The position numbers and the translations under genes are program-made. A model generated the notes under the pieces. The model had not been told where the DNA came from, ran no database searches, and saw only the letters and a program-made list of their open reading frames with translations. DNA of 64,000 nucleotides from Toxonevra muliebris (lineage: Eukaryota > Arthropoda > Insecta > Diptera > Pallopteridae), in assembly GCA_963691655.1 (NCBI GenBank), contig OY829328.1, forward strand, positions 30,275,890-30,339,889, given 5' to 3'. Positions 56,767 to 64,000 of this stretch are shown one piece after another. Within the stretch, counting starts at the first letter, position 1, and the number at the start of each line of letters is the position of its first letter.

Positions 56767-58499
56767 TAGTGACCGACCGAATATTCGGCTTCGGTTCTTC
56801 GGCTATTAGGGCTAAAATTTTTACACCTTCTGCTTCGGCTTCGGCAAAAAATGGCCGAAGTATTTTGCCAAATCCGAAGACAAATAAATAAATGTGAAGT
56901 GGTGATATAAAGTATTTACACTACAATTTCTGTGTTATATTTTCTCCGTTTGCTTGTTCCATTTTTACTTTTGAAGTAACCCACAGATTTACAACCGTAC
57001 AAACAGTAATCAGTGTTTTTTTAACGAACAACCTGCTGAAGCTAATACAATTAGAGGCAGCAGAAGCCAGCCAAACTTTTTTACTTTTTAAGGAAGACTT
57101 GAAGCGTATTGAAAAGAAGCGTAAATTTTTAGAAAAGCCGACATTTTCCATTACTGGCGCTTCACTTTTTTTTGCTTTCAAGGAGGTCACAAAAATTGAA
57201 AATTGTTTTGGCTATAATCGCTCTAGAATATATGTGTAAAGGGATTCTTTGAAATTCACAGTCGATTAAAAGTTACAGATGTTTATTTGCAGACCCTAAT
57301 ACAGCAGTCATGCATATTTGAACTTTGAAACTAGCAAAACAGCATTTTTCGAAATGGCTGCCACAACTAATTCTACTCTAGTTCTACTCCGTCCGAACCA
57401 GGATCATTGCGATATCGCTCAATGTGTTTTATTTAAATTGAAATAGTTAAAAAAAATGGCAAAAATCAAATACTTATTTTCAAAACTAAATAGATAAAAA
57501 TACAAACTTTTAAAGACTTAACTAAAATAGCATAAGTACAATAAAACTATCCCAAGAATTGAATTTTCAATATTTTTACTTAACCCTCTAGTTCGCATGC
57601 GTGTCTCTAGACAGCCATCATTAAAACGGGTTTAATTACCACCTTAATAGTTTTTTGTTGCCGATATGGAATTTTCCAAGCTTTTAAAAAAAATGCATTA
57701 GTTATGTGTTATTATGATGTTAGCGACAGTCAAAGTCAAAATTTGTCAAAAACAAAAAAATTAATTATTTTGTTTGAATTTGAGATAAAAATAAAAAAAA
57801 TTAATAAAATTCTTCCCGTCATACTAGCCAGATAAAAAGAACTAGCTGTGAGTAGCTAGGAATTGAAATTTTTTATACAAAATATTTAGTTATTTAAAAA
57901 AAAATGCTAAAAAGTTTATTCAACAACAAATACTTTTAGGCATTCAACTTTTTCGGCTTCATTAAACCACGCCCATTAAATTTTTTAGGGTTTTGAGATC
58001 AGATTTATGATTTTTACAATAAAATTTATCAATCCCAATTTTTTTTAAATCAATCAAAAATTTGGGGACTAGAGGATTTATTCTGGTTCCGGCTACAGGT
58101 CTATCGATTAATACGCTGATTCAATCTTTGATTTTAGATAAGCAGAACCATGGCAGCCATCGGCTAACTTTTTTTTTGACACAGGTGTTGTTGAACGACA
58201 GTCTTTCTACAGATATATAGTTGATGTAACTGTATATTTTGACGTAAACAAATTTTTAAATGATTCTTGAAATAAATAATATTTGTCAGCTCTTTCGACA
58301 ATGAACAGTTATTCATTGTTACTGGTCAGCTTTTTATTTGGAGTATCTATTTATATTTTTCTGTATATATTTGCAAATACATAAGTAGAAATAATTTACT
58401 TTCAGATTTTAATTTTTTATATTTTAAAAATCTTTCGGTCTTCGGCTTCGGCCGAAGGTTAGATGAATGGCCGAAATTCGGCTTTGGCTTCGGACACTA
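56767..58499. mobile_element. hAT-like DNA element, 8-bp target duplication
   Basis: 1733 bp beginning TAGTGACCGACCGAAT and ending ...CGGACACTA, with inverted ends (TAGTG-CCGA), flanked by AGCCCCAA at 56759-56766 and 58500-58507. An 8-bp duplication is the hAT signature. Both ends carry dense TTCGGCTTCGG/CCGAAG motifs (56781-56880 and 58435-58493). No transposase domain is recognisable, so it is non-autonomous or decayed. It contains a further TTAA-type insertion. Confidence 0.8.
57584..58076. mobile_element. Degenerate TTAA-type element inside the hAT-like element
   Basis: The left end TTAA (57580-57583) plus CCCTCTAGTTCGCATGCG is clear. The right end is inferred from CTAGAGGATTTA (58070-58081), a decayed CTAGAGGGTTAA. 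It is related in its ends to the elements at 40582 and 12003. Confidence 0.5.
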
Positions 58500-58507
58500 A
58501 GCCCCAA

Positions 58508-58521
58508 TCGTTTACTAATAA
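58508..58521 (+). mobile_element. LOA-like LINE, 3' scrap between two insertions
   Basis: TCGTTTACTAATAA: the LINE 3' end and the first TAA units of its tail. The last eight bases are the left copy of the target duplication of the next element. Confidence 0.7.
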
Positions 58522-59555
58522 CACGGTTGCCACTTTGGTACAATTCTACCAAAACTGGTACATTTTTTCCCATTTTTCTGCGCTGGGTACATTGGTACAT
58601 GTTTTTAAAATCTGGTACATTCTGTGTGCAAATTAAGCTTTTATAATAATTATGACTTATTTTCTTACTTATTTTATATTAACTTAATTTCAAAATATTT
58701 TTTGTTGAAAAGGGTAAAATTAAATATTTATAATATATAATGCTTTTAAAAGAATTGAGTGTAGGACGGTAAGAGTCTCATTATATCTAGTCGACCAAAG
58801 ACTATTTTTAAAATAAAAAATATATTTTAATTAATGTGTTACTATTTATTAAAGATGTAGTCTGATGTTCCGGCCTAATTTTTAAGGTTATTTCAGGAAT
58901 TTTTTATTATAACAAAATAGAATACAATTATTTCATTTTTTTGTATGTTATTTTTGACATCTTTAACTGTACAAAAATTTTTTTTTGGAGTTTATTTCAC
59001 GATATTTTTTTGCTTTTTTTTACGTTCAAAGTGAACACCTAAAAAAAAGGTGTGAGGCTGGACCGGGTTTAAACATTTTGATTAAAAAACAACAAAACGC
59101 GGACCTCCAAAATTTTTTTTTCAAATCGCGTTGTTTTTTGTTGAAAATCGTTGTAAAAAATAGAAAATAATGAATAAAAATAAAAAAAATATACTACCTG
59201 CGAGTGCCATTGGCGTGTAAAATAACATATTAAAAGTTCAGCCCAATCAGTTCTATAAAATTCTCCTAGACCCCTGGGCTGTACAAAAAACGTTTCGAGG
59301 AAAACGCTTTTAAAGTTTTAACGAGAGATAAAGTTTTCACAATTTTGGTCTGAAATTTTTACAGTATACTTTCAATATATTTTACTATCGAAATCATTTA
59401 AAAAAAAAATACTCGATTTTTTGAAACTCGAACACCAGACTACATCCGTAATGAATAACATTTAATGTTACTTATTATACAGGTACATTTTTTCCCCATT
59501 TGGTACATTTTTTGGTAAATATTGGTACAAAAAAAATGAGTAAGTGGCAACCGTG
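58522..59555. mobile_element. Second hAT-like element in the LOA TAA tail
   Basis: 1034 bp with perfect 14-bp inverted ends CACGGTTGCCACTT, flanked by ACTAATAA at 58514-58521 and 59556-59563. Subterminal GGTACATTTTTTCC-like repeats occur on both sides. The short open frame at 58985 shows no known domain. Non-autonomous. Confidence 0.85.
58854..59446. repeat. Inner inverted repeat, possible nested element
   Basis: GATGTAGTCTGATGTTC (58854-58870) and its inverse (59430-59446) match at 16 of 17. No target duplication is evident. Confidence 0.65.
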
Positions 59556-59575
59556 ACTAATAATAATAATTAAAA
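59556..59575 (+). mobile_element. LOA-like LINE, end of (TAA)n tail
   Basis: ACTAATAATAATAATT continues the TAA tail interrupted by the hAT-like element; the same tail ends the LOA fragment at 40445-40470. Confidence 0.7.
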
Positions 59576-59875
59576 TATAAAATGAATTTGAAAGGACACA
59601 AGCAAATCAGTAATTCAATTGGAAAAATGTTCAAATCCTTTTGATATTGAACGAAAAAAAAAACAGTGACTCAAAACCTTACAAACTTTATTTCTTGAAA
59701 TAATTGTATGCTCACCGTTGCTCGGTTCCGATAATTACTTGACTTGAGAGAATAACAAAAATATAAAGGCAACTCAAGGCTAGAGAAAAAACTTAAATTA
59801 ACAACTATGTATAGCAATTACAGTATACGTATAACAATTAAACAAAGCAGTGGCGTTCTTGAACAGCTTTACTGC

Positions 59876-60290
59876 ATTGTAATTTTTAATTTGAAATATG
59901 CGACTCCTCTAAGGAATTGAAAAAGTACTTGAAAACTAAGGAATTTCTTTTCCCTTGTGTAATTAATTACTTTTGTGGAACTAATTAAATTTCAAAATGG
60001 TAATTAATTCCCTTTAAATTGAATTCCAAAAAGCGAACTGCAATTGCATGATTTTGTTATTGTGTCAATACTTTCCATGCACTATACTTTATGAGGACCT
60101 ACTCGCTATCAATGTCAAGTATTCCAGGCTTCTTAGAGCTTGATTCCACAAAAGTAGTTGATTTCGAAAGGGAAGAGAAATTCCTCAGTTTTTAAGTACT
60201 TTTCAATTCAATTCCTTAGTTTTCAAAATACAATACTATTTTATTCCTCTTGAAGGATTGCATATTTTAAATCACAAATTACAAGTCAGT
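59876..60290. mobile_element. Fold-back element with long imperfect arms
   Basis: Core arms 59911-59956 and 60168-60217 are inverted repeats (GTACTTGAAAACTAAGGAAT / CTCAGTTTTTAAGTACTTTT). The similarity extends both outward (ATATGC...TCTAAGG) and inward (ACTTTTGTGGAA), giving arms of 100 bp or more. No ORF. Confidence 0.75.
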
Positions 60291-60488
60291 AATTGAATTT
60301 AACTTTTTCCAATTCTATCGCTAAGTAATCGGAAATGTAAGACACCAATTACAATTCTCAAGTTTGGAATTAAGAAAAAAGTTATTTCTATAACAAGAAA
60401 TTGGAAATGTTAATTACACATAAGATGATTCATAGTGTTTCGGAATGAATGACATGGTTCAGGTTTTAATTTTTTAATTTCTGATACA

Positions 60489-60662
60489 AGTTTGTAGCAC
60501 GTCAGGGCTCAGCTTTACAATTTTTCAAAAATGGCCAAAAATGCTATTTTTAGGTATTTCAAACCCCTTTTTTTCTCGAAAACGTTACATGATGGAAAGT
60601 TTGAGAATTTATTTAGAATCACTAGAAGCCATCATATTCGCACAAGAAAAGTTGAAATTTGA
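60489..60662 (-). repeat. Copy of the 31424 repeat family
   Basis: In reverse complement it matches 31424-31624 (GCACGTCAGGGCTCAGCTTT here; AAGCTGAACCCTGACGTGC-like there), with one deletion of about 25 bp. Only one arm of the fold-back is present. Confidence 0.75.
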
Positions 60663-62638
60663 AAGGGCAGTGTTACTAATTACAATTGTAGAGAATCGGA
60701 ATTGAAATGACACAGTTGCAATTTCCAAATGAAGCTATCTTACCTAATTAGAGTATTTCAAGTTTGAGTACTACTTATACCTAACTAAGACAAATTTCCA
60801 ATTGCGATATATTTCTCTCACTCTCTCTTTTATGTCTCAGGTTAATCTGCCATATCCCAGTTTCTAATGATTTTTGATAACATCACCGTTTAATGCTAGT
60901 CCTGGGGGTTAATGCCATGCCGCTACTAATGGTGTAGACTCAACTGCGACTTTTGTGTGGCCTGAAGCAAAGAAGGGTCGACAATTTGGTCACTGAATGA
61001 AAAGAGGGCGTGTCACAGAGCTAAAGTAGTCTTACCTCACCTATGGGTTGAAGTTATATTGTCATGATATACTACTAAGAAATCAAAATCAAAGTTTAAA
61101 ATTTTGCTTTAAGCCTACAAAGAAGGGGCTATGGAATTATATTTGCTCATATTTTTACATTTTTTATTATTTTTAATACCGGTTTAATAAATTGTAATAT
61201 TTTATGTTATAAAATCATTGCATATTTTACACAAATGCTCTACATATAACATTAGATTAAACAAATAAATCCTAAGATTATCCATCATACACTTAAAATC
61301 GGATTAAATACGCGGCAGGGCTGGAAGGACTTGTGGCGTTAGTGCTGCTAAAACTTAAAATGTATGAGCACACATACATATATATACAGACGTAGAACTA
61401 TAAACGGACAGCATTTGTTGTTGCTAGGTTGCAGTGTGTAAAATTTAAACTATGTGTAGGTACATGTATATGAATGTGAATATGTGTACGTATGCCAAAG
61501 TGTTTGTATGCAAATGAAACCAAACACCTGTTGCTTATGAATATAAATATGAATACGCTTATTGTTCTTGTTTGTACATACAAATTGCACTATTGTTCGC
61601 TTACTATACAACATCACTTTCAAAGAATATCCGCTTTCTACTTATTTATTCTATTCTTAGAAATTTTCGCAATTTATAAAGAGGTCAACATTGTTTAAAT
61701 TGTAAATTGTTTGAATATCAGGAATTTCATATTGAAGTACTACTGAATACAAATACAAAGAGTAGTTCATATTTAATTTTTTTCTTATAGTTTTTCAAGT
61801 ATTTGTATAAAAATTCATGGATTTCAATATTCAACAGTTCTTGTTATTATTAATTATTGAAAAAAGCTTTTGAACGTTATTTAAATATTTATTTTTATTG
61901 ATACAATTTTTTGTTCTCTATTTTCTATTTTTAATTCGCTGCAGTTCCGTAGAAAATTTCATTACGTAAAGTAAATAAATACGTCCGTTTAAAACAGAAA
62001 AGGCGCTAACATATAAAAGGCCAACAATTAATTAAAATCTTAAACAAACAATTCGCGCTCTAACGCCACAAGAACAACATTTTACAGATTTTGATGGTAA
62101 ACTGTTTTCACAATTTTCTTTTTTGTCTGAAAGTTTATACTTTTATGTTAATTTTATTATAACTTTAACGGTTAAATAAAATTGAATATATTTTATCTTT
62201 TCTTTTGAATGGGATGGAAACTTTATGCACTTTCATTAAAATGTAATTAGAAAAATAAGTCGAATTGTGAAAGGGGAAACATTTGAACCGAACAACTTTT
62301 TAATCACTTTAAAATACCAAAAATTTTGATTTGTGTTTGTATGTACATTTGCTTGAAAATCTGCAAGAATCGTTTCAATATAAGTATTCACTTACTTAAA
62401 GAAGTTTGAAGGATAAAATCATGAAACTTCATGCATGGATGCATGGGAAGAAAAATAAATAATGAAAATTCTTCACATGAGGGGAGTAGGTGGGGAGCGG
62501 GGGGCGGAATCATGTGATTTCCACTGACCTAACCAGTGTTTTCGTTGCTGAGGGTAAAAATGTCTCTTATCATTTTTGTTTTGTGTGTGAGTTAATACGT
62601 GTGTGTATAAATAAATAAATGTAGTTTCCATTAGGCCA
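60663..62638. other. AT-rich DNA, no gene
   Basis: The open frame at 61492-61698 has no recognisable domain. The G-rich patch at 62480-62510 is unassigned. Confidence 0.45.
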
Positions 62639-63061
62639 TTATGTTAAACTTTCATACCGTCAGGTGAAGGGTAGTGAAATGGACTCCAAAAATATGCTGT
62701 CTTGTCGTTAGAATAAACTGATCAAGAAAGGTGAATTTTTAATATTAAAACTAGGACCCTAAAAGTTTACCACACACTTATTATTTTGTCTATAAATATA
62801 GTGCCGGTTATGTTAAGCTTTTGTACCCGAAAGTATGCTGTCTTGTTATTAGAATAAACTGATTAAGATATGTGAATTTGAATATTAAAAATAGGACCCT
62901 AAAAGTATATCGCATATTTATTATATTAAACTTTCGTAACGCTAGGTGGAGGGTGGTGAATCGCACCCCAAAAGAATACTGTTTTATCAATAATATAAAC
63001 AGATTAAGAAAGGTGAGTTTTAATATTAAAAAAGGGACCCTGAAAGTATTGACACCAGGTT
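62639..63061 (+). repeat. Three-copy imperfect tandem repeat
   Basis: Copies start at 62639, 62808 and 62921 (TTATGTTAAACTTTC-like) and each ends with AGGACCCTAAAAGTAT-like sequence. Lengths are about 169, 113 and 141 bp; the middle copy lacks the GTCAGGTGAAGGGTAGTGAA block. Confidence 0.85.
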
Positions 63062-63574
63062 AAAAGAAAAACTACTGCATGTTCACTAGACGAAACAGTT
63101 AAAATCATGATATTTGGTGCCACATTGAATGTCTTCAAATTTCATTCCGATTGGGTTGAAGTTAGAAATATGGAAAAATTAGAAAAAATCTACATTTTCC
63201 AGAATATCGTCAAGTTTTTGAGCACCAAATAGAAATATATCGGCCTGAATACTCTTGTATTTTATTTTACTTGAATTTACTATTTCAGTAAACGTAAATC
63301 GTTCAATAAATAAAATAGCAAACAGAAAAAAAATTTCTGTTGAGAAAAACAAGATTCAATTTTACTTTATTTGAAGTATTAGCATACAAAACAATCAAAA
63401 TGGTTAACTCTATACTTGGTTTAATTCTTATATGTAGTAAGTATTTAAAAGTATGGATCAAATATGTTATGGAAATTCAGTTCTTTACCACTCAACAGAC
63501 TACAATAAACATTGTTTGTCCTCTTCATCGTGCGTTAAGGCTCGGTTGTAGTCAGTGATCAGTTTTACTTCTAC

Positions 63575-63665
63575 GTACGATATATTCTGAAAGGAAATGA
63601 GTATGCGGATGCGCTGGCTAGACAGAGGTCCTCGTCGGACTCATCTCAGTCAATATATCGTTCAT
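63575..63665 (+). mobile_element. LINE RNase H scrap
   Basis: A short plus-strand frame reads GNEYADALARQRSSS near 63592-63636, matching the GNExADxLAR motif of LINE RNase H. Nothing else of the LINE is recognisable next to it. Confidence 0.6.
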
Positions 63666-64000
63666 TTACTACAAAACTGTCATAACTCAAAAAACGCGAT
63701 TTTGCAGAAAACGCGTTTAGTTTTTAAAAAATTACCGCTACGGGTGAATTTGAAAATTAGTAAAAAAAAGTACCAAATGGCCACTTTAGGCTCTACGGGT
63801 GGCTTTCGGTTTAGTTGAATAAAAAAAGTGGGTACACCATTCGCTTTAGTGACATTTTTTACATAGGTATGGATGTCTGAAAATCTTTTATATGCAAGTT
63901 GAATGCTTTTTCCATATAAAATCCCAAACATATTGTAAAACTTCCTTTAAAATCACGGTTTTCGGAGTAGGTTTTCGCAAATTTAAATTTTTTTTTTTTC
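63666..64000. other. AT-rich DNA, unclassified repeat-like
   Basis: Sequence from 63670 to 63830 (AAAACGCG motifs, then CTACGGGTGGCTTTCGG) looks like an old repeat; its family cannot be named. Confidence 0.35.

Noticed and set aside
56921..57190. Minus-strand 89-codon ORF as hAT transposase
   Set aside because: No BED finger, catalytic or dimerisation motif could be seen, so it is not called.

Overview
The window is nuclear DNA from an insect, most likely a higher fly (Diptera, possibly tephritid-like). It is very AT-rich, has short exons separated by multi-kilobase introns with GTAAGT/GTGAGT-type donors, and is loaded with non-LTR retrotransposons (Jockey/CR1-like, LOA/I-like, R1-like and RTE-like), tRNA-derived SINEs, TTAA-flanked and hAT-like DNA elements and fold-back repeats. 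The species is inferred from this style, not proven. There is no prokaryotic-type operon, CRISPR array or rRNA gene.

Host gene. I can support one host gene, on the minus strand. Seven exons (37808-37916, 37474-37579, 29741-29857, 23104-23349, 13566-13751, 13135-13260, 12921-13067) join without a phase break into about 345 residues. The product is highly helical and ends in a coiled coil; it reads as an F-BAR membrane-curvature protein in the broad style of the FES/FER, srGAP and FCHSD families. Both ends of the gene are missing: the start lies above 37916 and the remaining C-terminal exons lie below 12921. No gene symbol is safe.

Layout. 1-12900: AT-rich DNA with a decayed mariner-type transposase (2515-2980), a Jockey/CR1-like fragment split by a SINE with a nearly 500 bp AGT tail (3040-4700), an RNase H-bearing LINE remnant (9890-10620), a fold-back element, a 19-bp perfect hairpin and a TTAA-flanked MITE. 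12921-13751: three exons. 13752-23103: a 9.35 kb intron holding a Jockey/CR1-like LINE interrupted by a LOA-like LINE with a clean 9-bp target duplication. 23350-29740: an intron with an open 325-codon reverse-transcriptase ORF, a fold-back element and a pogo-like MITE. 29858-37473: an intron with a fold-back repeat and an RTE-like LINE. 37917-64000: probably upstream intron or intergenic DNA, with a LOA tail, a TTAA MITE, an R1-like LINE split by a 212-bp element, a second SINE, a duplicated module with A-rich arrays, and a stack of nested elements at 55240-59570 (LOA-like LINE, hAT-like element, TTAA element, second hAT-like element, inner inverted repeat).

How it fits together. The F-BAR gene is the only conserved coding unit; nearly everything else is transposable-element sediment. 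I did not find a new functional gene system. The most informative signals are the nested insertions with readable target-site duplications, two different elements that hit the same ~20 bp of one LINE family in two copies, and several unclassified fold-back and paired repeats.
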